Part shown: piece after piece, positions 11,236 through 21,526 of the stretch
How the letters are laid out: every line of letters begins with the position of its first letter
Position numbering within the stretch: position 1 is the first letter of the stretch
Assembly (NCBI GenBank): GCA_029237695.1
Contig: CM055265.1
Location: 110,844,773 to 110,908,772 of the forward strand
Source of the DNA: Conchocele bisecta
Lineage: Eukaryota; Mollusca; Bivalvia; Lucinida; Thyasiridae
DNA: 64,000 nt
Direction: 5' to 3'
The notes under the pieces: model-generated
What the model was told of the DNA's origin: nothing
Databases searched by the model: none
Seen by the model: only the letters and a program-made list of their open reading frames with translations
Made by a program: the position numbers and the translations under genes

Positions 11236-11651
11236 CAGAGCTCCAGATAAGCTGCGTATTTGCATAAATACCCAATTAAAATTGCCGAAAAACCCAATTG
11301 AAATCCGAAGTAGCGAGTATCAAAAAGCAATAACAATTTTGTGGTACCTGTATCATGCTGTAGAAAACAATAAACAGACCACAAATATATATTTGTATTA
11401 CTTTCCATGAAAACACATCTTGGTATTTCTTGGTACATCTTGGTATTTCATTACAATTGTCTCCAAGGAGACAATTCTAATGAAATGCCACATGTTTTCA
11501 TTTCAAAGCAAACTAATTCAATAATTGCTGTCTGTAGATGTGTAAACAGTAGTGAGATTTTATTTCACCCAATTAAAATTTTGAAATACCCAATTGCTTC
11601 AGAAATGATGGAGTGAAACTACTTAATTACTAATTCCTTATCTGCAGCACT
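11236..11651. repeat. Family P inverted-repeat element, copy 3
   Basis: CAGAGCTCCAGATAAGCTGC at the left to TTCCTTATCTGCAGCACTG at the right. The centre is a short perfect palindrome, ACAATTGTCTCC/GGAGACAATTCT (about 11453-11479). This intact copy provides the empty site for the insertion at 2947-5411 and the TTAA target for the insertion at 24459-24687. Confidence 0.8.
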
Positions 11652-11705
11652 GGGGCATATGTGACACACTCACTTAACGTTTAATATGACCTTGACCTTC
11701 ATAAT

Positions 11706-11790
11706 CACTAGTGCTGCACTATAGAAGATACTGCATAAACACATTTTCATCTAGTAACCGGCGCAAGAACATTGCGCCGGTTACGCCGGA
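11706..11790. repeat. Fragment of the 'CACTGGTG' MITE
   Basis: CACTAGTGCTGCAC, ACACATTTTCATCTAGTAACC and GCGCAAGAACATTGCGCC hairpin; the first two blocks recur in the fuller element at 60860-61118. Confidence 0.5.
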
Positions 11791-11968
11791 CGGACAAGGT
11801 GGTAACTATATGCGGTCCTGAACATTTTTCAGGGTACATAAATATATGGTTACCAACAAAGATGAGTGTCCCAATATTGAGGGTTAGTATGATTGTACTG
11901 GTTTGTCACAATACACAATTGGATACAATTTGTTTTGGGAAACCCCTAAAGATTACTACGGTAAACAT

Positions 11969-12159
11969 CAGAGCTCCAGTTAAGGTGCGTAATTTGACCA
12001 ACTTGGGGTGAAATTTTGTTATTTCTTCATCAAAAATGACAAGCTGGGAGTGCTTTAGAATCGTCTCATTGAGACGATTCTAAAGCACTCCCAACTTGCC
12101 ATTTTTGATGGAGAAATAAGAAATTTACCTCCAAATTACGTACCTTAACTGGAGCTATG
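11969..12159. mobile_element. Palindromic MITE, family B, copy 1
   Basis: Near-complete inverted repeat: CAGAGCTCCAGTTAAGGTGC at the left, TTACGTACCTTAACTGGAGC at the right, centre GTCTCATTGAGAC flanked by AGAATC/GATTCT and AAAGCACTCCCAACTTG. It has the cassette GAGACGATTC ... GGAGAAATAA found in other MITE families. A second copy is at 20992-21182. Confidence 0.85.
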
Positions 12160-12314
12160 AAACATGTACTTACAAGTTTGGGTTGAAAGCCTTGCGGGAC
12201 ATATGTGGGTGTTCTTCCCGTTGCACGTCCGTGATCTCCACTCTGATTGGCTCCTTCATCCAGCAATCGGGGCGGATGCTCTGGAACCCCTTACGTGGCT
12301 TGTGAATCGCGGAA

Positions 12315-14075
12315 AATGGAATGATTTTGCCTTCTGAAAAACAGTGCAATGACTTGTGTGGCAGAAACAGAATGATGTCACCTTCTGTAAAACATGTGCA
12401 TGACCTGTGTGTAGCTGAAACAGAATGATGTCACTCTGTACCTAACATGTGCCTGCTGTGTACTTAAACAGAACGATGTACCTTTGAAAACATGTGCAAG
12501 ACCTGTGTGCGAAACAGAATGTGTACCTCGTAAAACATGCTGACCTGTGTGTAGCGAAACGGATGTCACCTTCTGTAAAACATGTGCATGACCTGTGTGT
12601 AAAGAAGAAACGAATGATGTCACCTTCTGTAAAATGTATGTGCATGACCTGTGTGAATGATGCTGTAAACAGAATGATGTAGCTGAAACAACGATGTTAC
12701 CTTCTGTAAAACATGTGCATGACCTGTGTGTAGCTGAAACAGAACGATGTCACCTTCTGTAAAACATGTGCATGACCTGTGTGTAGAAGAAACAGAATGA
12801 TGTCACCTTCTGTAAAACATGTGCATGACCTGTGTGTAGCAGAAACAGAATGATGTCACCTTCTGTAAAACATGTGCATGACCTGTGTGTAGCAGAAACA
12901 GAATGATGTCACCTTCTGTAAAACATGTGCATGACCTGTGTGTAGAAGAAACAGAATGATGTCACCTTCTGTAAAACATGTGCATGACCCGTGTGTAGCA
13001 GAAACAGAACGATGTCACCTTCTGTAAAACATGTGCATGACCTGTGTGTAGCAGAAACAGAACGATGTTACCTTCTGTAAAACATGTGCATGACCTGTGT
13101 GTAGCTGAAACAGAACGATATTACCTTCTGTAAAACATGTGCATGACCTGTGTGTAGCAGAAACAGAACGATATTACCTTCTGTAAAACATGTGCATGAC
13201 CTGTGTGTAGCAGAAACAGAACGATATTACCTTCTGTAAAACATGTGCATGACCTGTGTGTAGCTGAAACAGAATGATGTCACCTTCTGTAAAACATGTG
13301 CATGACCTGTGTGTAGCAGAAACAGAATGATGTCACCTTCTGTAAAACATGTGCATGACCTGTGTGTAGCTGAAACAGAACGATGTCACCTTCTGTAAAA
13401 CATGTGCATGACCTGTGTGTAGCAGAAACAGAACGATGTTACCTTCTGTAAAACATGTGCATGACCTGTGTGTAGCAGAAACAGAACGATGTCACCTTCT
13501 GTAAAACATGTGCATGACCTGTGTGTAGCAGAAACAGAACGATGTCACCTTCTGTAAAACATGTGCATGACCTGTGTGTAGCAGAAACAGAACGATGTTA
13601 CCTTCTGTAAAACATGTGCATGACCTGTGTGTAGAAGAAACAGAACGATGTCACCTTCTGTAAAACATGTGCATGACCTGTGTGTAGCAGAAACAGAATG
13701 ATGTCACCTTCTGTAAAACATGTGCATGACCTGTGTGTAGCAGAAACAGAATGATGTCACCTTCTGTAAAACATGTGCATGACCTGTGTGTAGCAGAAAC
13801 AGAATGATGTTACCTTCTGTAAAACATGTGCAGGACCTGTGTGTAGAAGAAACAGAACGATGTCACCTTTTTTATGTCACCTTCTGTAAAACATGTGCAT
13901 GACCTGTGTGTAGCAGAAACAGAATGATTTTGCCCTCTGTAAAACATGTGCAACGACTTACATGTGTAGCAGATACAGAATGATGTTACCCTCAGAAAAA
14001 CATGTGCAATCTTGTAGCAAGAGAATGATTTTGCCATCTGTGAAACATGTGCAATGACTTGTGTATTGCCTAGAA
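12315..14075 (+). repeat. 53-bp minisatellite, about 33 units
   Basis: The unit runs GATGTCACCTTCTG, TAAAACATGTGC, ATGACCTGTGTGTAG, CAGAAACAGAAT. Period 53 was measured at 12961, 13014 and 13067. Units vary mainly at three spots: GCAG/GCTG/GAAG before AAAC, AATGA/AACGA, and GTCACC/GTTACC/ATTACC. The centre is homogeneous. The left edge (12430-12700) and right edge (13870-14075) carry deletions and substitutions, as expected from unequal exchange. It reads open over stretches on the minus strand, which is a repeat artefact. Confidence 0.95.
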
Positions 14076-14287
14076 AATGGATCCATGACACATTGGGTGA
14101 ATTTTCCTTCTAACCAGATGGCTGTGGCCTGCAAGTCGAGCCCGCCAAGGCATTTGACAGTCACATTACAAAAACGTCAATGCAAATTTGACCATGACTT
14201 TGAGTGTTATGACCTTATGTGTGGGCTATAGAATCAAAATATGGATGATGATGAACAAACATGAAATTTCAATTGAGTTGCAGAGAT

Positions 14288-14527
14288 ATAGGTGACACAT
14301 TTAATTAGTATAAATAATTAAAAAATATCATGCCTCATTTGCATATGAAAATAGCCTGATACCACTGCCAGTCACTATCAGTAAAATAAATATTGCTAAA
14401 TGATTATATCTGTATAGCGCGCGGGCACTCGTAATTTTTAGAACTGGGGGAATAATGACACAATTATACGCTTATTTAATTCCTATAAAGAACATTTTGT
14501 GCCTACCGTGTGGGCATGTACCTTTAA
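14288..14527 (-). mobile_element. Family Q MITE, half copy
   Basis: Covers one half of the Q element: GTGACACATTTAATTAG, ATTTGCATATGAAAATAGCC, GACACAATTATACGC, and the terminus GTGGGCATGTACCTTTAA (TTAA at 14524-14527). The other half is missing. Confidence 0.75.
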
Positions 14528-14984
14528 AGCCAGTAACACTCTGTAACACAGTTTTACACTGGCGGCTTACAAAACTACAATATACAGGAAAGCATAAAAT
14601 GGGGAATTAAAAACCGCAGATGAGAACTTATATTACCAGTAAGCTCATTAAGTTAAGTCGATCGAGGAGGCACCATCTGGTGGAAACAAAATCTATACCA
14701 GCGATGCACGTAATTACATGATATGTATAAAATTATGTATATGATTGTATGTGTCATACAACAGAATTGATCACATGTATATGAGATCATAATTCCAGCA
14801 CAAAAATATTTACACAATTTCCTAACATTTGATTGGTCCGTAGCAAGTCTCTGTCCAAAATGTATATCCCAGTAAACTCCCATGTCAAACTACTTTCCGT
14901 AACCGTGAGGCGCAGTTAAAATAATTATTAAGAAAACGGAAAATAAACACATTTTCTTGATGAATTTATTTCAAATGCTGGAAT
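14528..14984. other. AT-rich stretch without a recognised feature
   Basis: No convincing exon, palindrome or tandem array. Short minus-strand frames here show no recognisable domain. Confidence 0.5.
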
Positions 14985-15150
14985 TATAAGGAATGAATGG
15001 TCTTTTTGTTGAATTTATCGTGGATATAAACTTGGAAAAGTCGCGGGAATACTGGACGAGGCCTTCCGGCCTTCGTCCAGTATTCCCGCGACTTTTCCAA
15101 GTTTATACCCCGATAAATTCCAAAAAAAGGCCATTCATTCCTACAATATA
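14985..15150. mobile_element. Near-perfect 150-bp hairpin (foldback MITE)
   Basis: GGAATGAATGG ... CTTGGAAAAGTCGCGGGAAT, ACTGGACGAGGCC, then the mirror GGCCTTCGTCCAGT and complementary arm to CCATTCATTCC. The inner arms (about 32 bp) match perfectly across a 4-nt loop. A fragment (CGTCCAGTATTCCCGCGACT) recurs at 44536. Confidence 0.85.
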
Positions 15151-15759
15151 AGTATGGAATGATTGATTGAATGAAAATTGATTGATTGATTGGTCGATTG
15201 ATCTTTATCTTTATTGACCCGAAACATCGTTCTGAAACGCTTGTTTCCTTAGTGATTACTAAAGGGAATTAACTCATGGTCACTTAGCACATGGGAACAA
15301 CAGGACTAGTCGCTTAGCACATGGGAAAACATCTACGTATTTCACTCATTTAAAAAAATATGTTTTTCGTTGTGTACAGAATTTGAAGCATTTTTATTTC
15401 TCACAATTCCAATTTTCTTGACACGTAACGATACTGGTATATACCAAACACTGCGTTCATAAATCAGTATTCTATCAGCTGGTTTGGTTGTCTGCCAAGG
15501 ATTGGTAAACATCACCGGGGTGAAACACGTCTGGTCCGAAGTGATCGCAGTCACTACTGCCTATTTGTGCGATTTCGGCTGGGCGATTTTATTTCACAAC
15601 AACATTCGTATTCATTTATCTCTTTCGATACAATGATGCCTGAATAATTCAGAAAAGTGCACAGTAAACATTACCGGTAGTATTCTAATGTATTTATTTC
15701 TGATTCCGAATATTATACCATATAACCGGACGTACCAGTACCCGTATTTCTATTTTTCT
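15151..15759. other. GATT-rich tail and otherwise featureless sequence
   Basis: A (GATT)n-like run at 15165-15205, resembling the tails of AATC-tailed repeats elsewhere in the window. A direct repeat of TCACTTAGCACATGGGAA / TCGCTTAGCACATGGGAA lies at about 15280 and 15310. No gene recognised. Confidence 0.45.
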
Positions 15760-15845
15760 TTCATTTTTGTGTTAAGAGACCATTGTTCTAAGCGACCATT
15801 TTTGGTGTCTCCCTTGGGTGGTCGCTTAATGCAAGTTTGACTGTA
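15760..15845 (-). mobile_element. Terminal fragment of a Tigger/pogo-like element
   Basis: Ends GGTCGCTTAATGCAAGTTTG, ACTG, TA. On the minus strand it starts TA-CAGTCAAACTTGC followed by GCGACC words, the same style as 6605-8165. The partner terminus was not found, although GTCGCTTAGC words at 15280-15320 may be remnants. Confidence 0.5.
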
Positions 15846-16129
15846 TTACTATCCTTGGTAATTGAGTGAAAAAAAAGAGTTAATATCTTCAATACAGGCG
15901 ATATATCAACACATATGTGAACAGCATGTCATTACCCGGGTGAATTTATTTTTGACAATTGGGAATTTATTTTACAGGTTGGGAAAAAAAAGAGGCCCCT
16001 AAGCTTGGGGGATGGGCCTATATTCGGCCCCTAGAGGCATGGTACAGGTCGGTTAGTCCCTGGCCCCAGAAACAGCTAAGATCATATACAGACGTGGCTT
16101 TGGTTTAAAGTATCATCGGAAAGACCAGT

Positions 16130-16300
16130 CAGTGGTTGGAAATACCATGAAAGTATTTTTGTGTCTAGGGTGAATTGAACCCAAAACCTCCAGTATAAGG
16201 AAGTTTCAAGTCTCATCCGAAAGACCAGTGGGATGGAAGTACTATGAAAGTATTTTCGTGCCTAGGGCGAAGACTGAACTCAAAACCTCCAGTATTGAAG
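16130..16300 (-). repeat. Two tandem tRNA-SINE-like fragments
   Basis: TACCATGAAAGTATTTTTGTG ... GAATTGAACCCAAAACCTCC and TACTATGAAAGTATTTTCGTG ... GAACTCAAAACCTCC form a direct repeat of about 95 bp. Blocks match the SINE at 21310-21512 (TACTATGAAAGTATTTTCAGT, GATTGAACC). Confidence 0.6.
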
Positions 16301-16314
16301 TGACTATACATCTC

Positions 16315-16480
16315 GGTATGTGGCTGTGACTGGAGAGATTGGGCTTATGGGTTATGCGACCAGTGTAGATCCTGATCAGCCTGTGCATCCGCACAGTCTG
16401 ATCAGGATCTGCACTGTTCGCTACTCCATCGATATAACACCCAGCATGCTTCTAACAAGCAATATCAGGAGCTACATGTG
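16315..16480. repeat. Family R palindromic repeat
   Basis: GCGACCAGTGTAGATCCTGA, TCAGCCTGTGCATCCGCACA, GTCTGATCAGGATCTGCACT form a palindrome, preceded by GTGGCTGTGACTGGAGA and followed by CACCCAGCATGCTTCTAACA. This is the best of more than ten copies in the window. Confidence 0.8.
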
Positions 16481-16527
16481 CCTCAACAAATCCACTCATC
16501 CACTCATCCACACATCCACTCGTAATG

Positions 16528-17067
16528 ACAAGACAGCAGTAAAGTGTCCAAGTATTGACGCAATCCTTCGTGTAAAATTGAAGATATTACATGTTGGAGA
16601 AACTCTTACAAACTTTTCCGACGTAACAAAATTGCTAAGTGTTTCAGCGACATTTCGAATGTGACAAAGGTCAAAGTCGTGTTAATGGTGGCGCGAGTGT
16701 GCGACAAATGTTCCGGTGATTCAAGTGTCCATGTATTGAAGCAATCCTTCACGTAACATATTGAAGAAATTACATGTTGGAAAACTTAATATTGACATAA
16801 CATAATGGCTAAGTGTTTCAGCGACATTTCGAAGGTGACAAAGGTCAAGGTTGTGTTAATGGTGGCGCGACTGTGTGACAAATGTTCAGGTGATTCAAAT
16901 ATCCATGTATTGAAGCAATCATTTGCGTAATATAGTGAAGATATTGCATGTTGGAGAAACTCCTACAAACTTTTTGACGTAAATGTACACGGATGCACAG
17001 ACATATGTACGGATGGAACCTAAAGAGCAATGCAATATGCCCCCCTTGCTATCCCATAGGGGGCATA
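16528..17067 (+). mobile_element. Helentron-like element with three about 180-bp repeats
   Basis: 5' start ACAAGACAGCAG. Repeat landmarks AGTGTCCAAGTATTGACGCA, ATTACATGTTGGAGAAACTC and CAAAGGTCAAAGTCGTGTTA recur around 16541, 16723 and 16898. The tail has ACGGATGCACAG / ACGGATGG words. The 3' hairpin is TATGCCCCCTTGC / ATAGGGGGCATA. A 5' partner of GGGGGCATA is not visible, so the 5' end may be displaced. The 3' end abuts a family R sequence (CAGTGTAAACCCTGATCAGA). Confidence 0.6.
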
Positions 17068-17402
17068 AACAGTGTAAACCCTGATCAGACTGCATAAACA
17101 TGCAGGTTGGACTGGGTAAACACTGGTCGCATAATTTTATAATAATCAAACCGGTTTAAAATTCTATAAAAAATGCATTGCAAAGAATTTGAATATCCTT
17201 TTCAGAATCAATTGACTCATTGATTGATTGGGGTTTTACATTCGATCAACAGCCAAGTCATATACAGACATGAATGGGTGAGCAACATACAGCATTCAAA
17301 TTATCACATAAACTTTCAGCACATAATCCCGATACAGAAACAAGCACCCTTTCTACACCAAAACCACTTGGCCCTAGATGTGAATCCCAGTAAAATTCAC
17401 CA

Positions 17403-17610
17403 TTAACCCATTTCATGCTGACGAAACGCCATTATGTTAGCGGAAAATCCTAAATATTTTCCTTCTATGCGCTCAGAAACATATGTCACGACCACCATTT
17501 GAACCGTCTCGTTGAGACGGTTCAAATAAGTGGTCACAACATATACTTTCATTGAGAAATAACAATAAATTTCACACCCGTAAATGTGTATTCCGAAAGG
17601 AATGGGTTAA
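17403..17610 (+). mobile_element. TTAA-ended palindromic MITE, family T3
   Basis: TTAACCCATTTC at the left and GGAATGGGTTAA at the right. The centre is GAACCGTCTCGTTGAGACGG, flanked by ACCACCATTT / AAGTGGTCACAACATAT, then TTGAGAAATAAC. TTAA is at both ends (17403-17406, 17607-17610). It shares the GAGAC...GAGAAATAA cassette. Confidence 0.82.
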
Positions 17611-17670
17611 GATATACATGTGTATACATGGACTTATTTATTGTTAAGATATGCAAACCCTGCCTTTTGA

Positions 17671-17860
17671 ACTAGACATTATGTTTGTGAAACATGGATA
17701 TGCCCCCTGGCATACTGGACTCTAACTGGAGAAACTCTTGCAAACTTTTTGACTTTTCAACGTAAACGTACACGGATGGATGGACGGACGTACGGACAGA
17801 ACCTCAAGAGCAACGCAATTTGCCCTCCCACCCCCCCGTTGCTATCGCATAGGGGGCATA
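17671..17860 (+). mobile_element. Minimal Helentron-like element, 190 bp
   Basis: ACTAGACATT, then the hairpin ATGTTTGTGAAACAT, then ATATGCCCCCT; a short core sharing GGAGAAACTC and ACAAACTTTTTGAC-type words with 16528-17067; an ACGGATGGATGG stretch; and the 3' hairpin arm AGGGGGCATA, exactly complementary to TATGCCCCCT. Flanks TTTTGA|ACTAGA and GGCATA|AAAAGG fit A/A insertion. Probably the smallest element in the window that keeps all terminal parts. Confidence 0.7.
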
Positions 17861-18930
17861 AAAAGGAAGTGAACGGGCCCAGCGAAAACATATACGGACT
17901 CATATTTCAGAATAGAATTTGAATAAATGTCTTAGACTGCGAATCACCAGTCAAGCTATTGTACCTTTTCGAATAAACCAGTTCAAGGTATTAAAGTGTT
18001 AATGCAACCACACACCACTGATGGACAAACTGATAACAGTAATCTATAATGTTCACAATCGGATGAAACCATTTTATTCATTTGCGACCAGCGAAGACCC
18101 TGACCACTGTTACAACGAGCGTTGTTTAATGCTATTTATTAATTTACTTTTTCGTATTTTAGACTTGGGGAATTAGGCTCAATTTGATCGAAAGATGAAA
18201 GACAAAGACACATGCTGATTCTATAATGTAATATTCCCAAGAGCTCCCTGGCAACCCAAACAATGCCTTTTATACTCAGCAAAGCGGACGTTATAGAAAG
18301 CACCTCTCACCACTCGGCTCAAATGCAAACAATGCAGACTTTCCACCCCACCCCCTAGAACTGTGTTTGTTCAACACAGTTCAAATTGCTATAATTAATT
18401 ACTAATTGAATGCAAACCTTAGATATTTTACATGCACATTTCATCCATTCATCTACATACACACAGCAAATATCAATGCCGAAATGAAATTAGAACTATG
18501 TCTAAATTGGCTTTTAATACGAATATCAAAGTCAATTTAGACATCAGACTGTCTTCTGAATCATATTTGGAACCATCTGTAATATGCAAATGACTGTAAA
18601 CAACTACATGTTATAGTATTATGTTTTGACTCCATGTAGCTCAAATACTAGTCATCTATGTTCAGTCTCAAAAGAGTTATTACAAGATTATATGAATTGC
18701 ACAAGAACAATTGCAGACAACAATTAAGCATTGCAACAGCGATCCTGCATTCATTGTGTGTGACCCCAAGCTATTTGACCAGGGCATTTAGCCCATTAAG
18801 GGTGTCTGGTTCCTGCAGACTGGAGATTTCTCAGAGTTCATGACCTCCAAAGAATGATAAACCATCAACCTTTGCAACCAGTCTAGTCCCAGATTGGACA
18901 ATGCGGCTGCATGGTTCAGTCAGGGTTTAT
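17861..18930. other. Mostly unique AT-rich sequence
   Basis: Contains a 13-bp-arm hairpin (ATGTCTAAATTG ... CAATTTAGACAT, 18498-18544). No exon with convincing splice signals was recognised. Confidence 0.5.
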
Positions 18931-19045
18931 ACTGTTTGCCATTCAGTCCATCAAATTGGTACACTATAACACCAGCCTGCGCATCCGCGCAGTCTGGTCA
19001 GGGGCTTCACTGTTCGTAATTAGGTCACTTAAACACCAACTATGT
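18930..19045. repeat. Family R palindromic repeat, degraded
   Basis: AACACCAGCCTGCGCATCCG, CGCAGTCTGGTCAGGGGCTT, CACTGTTCG. Only the central and right parts resemble the better copies. Confidence 0.55.
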
Positions 19046-19516
19046 ACCCAGCTACAAATTTGGACAAGTATCAAACTGGATACAGGCACAGGCTAATCAA
19101 TATCACACTACCGGAAGGCAGAAACGAAACAAGCATGGTTTTGTCCTATCGTGGGCTGTATATTAGGATTGTTTCCTGTCCGCCTATTGGAAAGTAAACA
19201 ATGTAGTGACATGAAATATGCATTATATTGATTGCCACACGACAAGGAAAGACAAGACTAATTGGGTTACTTCAATGTGAGAATGCTGGCAATTGTAACA
19301 CATGTAATTACCGTACCTGAAACATTAAAGGTGCCGAGTTTCAAATATGTGCCAAAAAGGGGTGAGATTTGTAAAAAAAAATTATTTATTTTTGCAAAAA
19401 TAGCATGTATGTAGCATGTGAGATAGTAGAATAAAGCACAAACGCCATAGAATTTGATCTAATTGGTTTGATTTAATGATGTTTAACGGCCGGTCATAAG
19501 GTCATTTTAGGCCGGG

Positions 19517-20014
19517 TTAAAGGTACATGCCCGCTATATAGGAATTAATTAAGTGTATAATTGTGTCACTATTCCACCAGTTCTAACTAAAAATTACAAG
19601 TGCCCGCAATACAGATATAATTAGTTAGTAATATTTATTTTGCTGATAGTGACTCGCAGTGGTATCAGGCTATTTTCTTATGCAAATGAGGCATGATATT
19701 TTTTAATTGTTTATGCTAATTAAATGTGTCACCAGAAAAAATTATATTTTCGACAGATTATAAAGTATGATCATTGCACATCAAAAAATAAATACAGAGA
19801 ATAAGTAGTAATGTCCCTTAACATTTTAAGGAAACACGGTCATCGCCCCTGATATCAGTGTGGAAATTTCCGTTTCATTTAAAATGTATAATAATAATGC
19901 CAATCAATATGTGGGGTAATGGTGAATGAATGTTTATTTTGCCAGAAAATGTCTCAGATGATGTCTCTGATATAAAGTACACGTGTGCCTACTGAGTGGG
20001 CGTGTACCTTTAAT
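19517..20014 (+). mobile_element. TTAA-ended MITE, family Q, complete copy
   Basis: TTAAAGGTACATGCCCGC at the left; GAGTGGGCGTGTACCTTTAA at the right. Internal landmarks: GTGTATAATTGTGTCACTAT, TGCAAATGAGGCATGATATT, GATATCAGTGTGGAAATTTC, TTTATTTTGCCAGAAAATGT. TTAA at both ends fits piggyBac-type or other TTAA-specific elements; no coding capacity. Confidence 0.82.
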
Positions 20015-20029
20015 GGGGTTGAATCCCAT

Positions 20030-20470
20030 ATGTTACCTGTTGTGATGGGGCTGGTGGTAAATCCCAAAATCAGCAAAAATATATATTCAGCCCTGCAATT
20101 AGAATAACCTGACCAGTAGCCTATTTCATCAACATTGCAAAGTATACTTTAGTAGCAAAGTATACATTGAGGGAGAAATTTTCATTTTTTTTTTAAATTT
20201 ATTAATTTTTATTATAATGAATTTATTACATTATCACAGCCATTTAATGGCTGTGATAATGTAATAAATTCAGTATAATAATTCTGCATACTTTTAATCA
20301 TGAAATATATGCATTTGTTAGTTCTATATGAAATAATGCATTTCAGGAAAAAAAATGATTACTCCCTCAAAGTATACTTTGCTAGTAAAGTATACTTTGC
20401 AATGTTGATGAAATAGGCCCCTGGTGCCAGGTCCTCACCACACCAGAGTCACTTAGCCCCACTCCCAAAC
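20030..20470 (-). repeat. 'TTCAGCCCTG' SINE-like repeat interrupted by a family K MITE
   Basis: Left part ATATTCAGCCCTGCAATTAG and right part TGGTGCCAGGTCC...CACCAGAGTCACTTAG together match, on the other strand, 50515-50600 (CACTTAAGT...TCTGGTGCAG, TGGCACCAGGCCAGGAGATT, CAGGGCTGAATATA). The K MITE at 20112-20428 separates the halves. Confidence 0.7.
20112..20428. mobile_element. Palindromic MITE, family K, copy 1
   Basis: Inverted termini CAGTAGCCTATTTCATCAAC and GATGAAATAGGCC; next AAAGTATACTTTAGTAGCAA in mirror with TGCTAGTAAAGTATACTTTG; centre CACAGCCATTTAATGGCTGTG flanked by ATTACATTAT. Other copies: 35443-35702 and 47850-48161. Confidence 0.82.
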
Positions 20471-20769
20471 AGTATTAGAATTAGTACTAATCATATTACT
20501 TTATAATGGGTATAACCGGATTCAACTGTCACATACCAGAAAGCTAAAGATGTACCTGAAGGTCAAACCAGGGATATCAGGAAGGATGAAACCCATCATT
20601 AAATATATCCTTCACATGATTCAACCAACCACCCACAGACTTTGATCAAATAAAATGGTGTATTTTGTTGATATAGATAATGTGCATGTACCTTTAAACC
20701 ATTATAGATGGGATACAATTATAGTTCATGTAGTATGAAGCTTCTGAGAAAGAAAAAAAAAATATTTTC

Positions 20770-20885
20770 TTTATTACATCTAGGAAGTATATGTTTTTAC
20801 CACTCGTTTGAACAATCTCGGCGAGACTGTTCAAATCACAGAGTGGTAACAACAGAAACCTTTATGGAGAAATAAACAAATAATG
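20770..20885. mobile_element. Small palindromic MITE related to T3
   Basis: TTTTTACCACTCGTTTGAAC, AATCTCGGCGAGACTGTTCA, AATCACAGAGTGGTAACAAC, TTATGGAGAAATAAAC. The centre and the GAGAAATAA cassette are as in T3; clear TTAA termini were not found. Confidence 0.6.
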
Positions 20886-20991
20886 GGATTTTTTCACAAC
20901 AAAAAAGATCATATCCTGAAATTTGCTAAATGTCCTTGTCAAATGCACTTTGTCAGCCGAGGACCCCATATATATTTCAATATTTGGAATT

Positions 20992-21182
20992 CAGAGCTCC
21001 AGTTAAGGTGCGTAATTGGACCAAATTTTCCGGACATTTTTCTTATTTCTTCACAAATAATGGCAAGTTGGGATTGCTTTAGAATCATCTTATCAAGACG
21101 ATTCTAAAGCACTCCCAACTTGCCAATTTTGGCGAAGAAATAACGAAAGTTGATCAAATTACGCACCTTAACTGGAGCTCTG
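20992..21182. mobile_element. Palindromic MITE, family B, copy 2
   Basis: CAGAGCTCCAGTTAAGGTGC to ACGCACCTTAACTGGAGCTC, centre ATCATCTTATCAAGACGATT flanked by CACTCCCAACTTGCCA. Pairing continues outside the usual termini: TTCAATATTTGGAATT on the left against AATTCTAAATATTGAA on the right, so the inverted repeat reaches about 20971-21208. Confidence 0.82.
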
Positions 21183-21309
21183 AATTCTAAATATTGAAAT
21201 ATTATATTGCATTTGACAGGTCATGAAGTGCTATTAAAAAAGTGTAGATAGGCACCATCTGGTACTTGATCATTGAACTACCCATTTTTTTGTAAGTCAA
21301 TTGTTGAAC

Positions 21310-21512
21310 AATGTGAAAGTGAAAGTGAATGGGTCTAACATCTCAGCAACAGGTCATGTCGTATAGAGGTGAAACGTCGATTTACCGTCTCGTCAGAAAG
21401 ACTAGTGAGATGGGAAATACTATGAAAGTATTTTCAGTAGCTGAAGCGGGGATTGAACCTACGACCTGCGGTATCGAAGTCCAATGCTCTGTCATTAGAC
21501 TATCAACCAACT
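21310..21512 (-). repeat. tRNA-derived SINE
   Basis: Read on the minus strand: a tRNA-like head with GAGCATTGGACTTCGATACC and a B-box GTAGGTTCAATCCCCGC, then AATACTTTCATAGTATTTCC. The pol III promoter would be internal, and amplification would need LINE machinery in trans. Acceptor stem and anticodon arm are not intact, so it is not a working tRNA gene. Confidence 0.7.
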
Positions 21513-21526
21513 GTGGAACAATCAAA

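Noticed and set aside
12378..14091. Minus-strand frames over the minisatellite
   Set aside because: Artefacts of the 53-bp unit; frames break at each indel.
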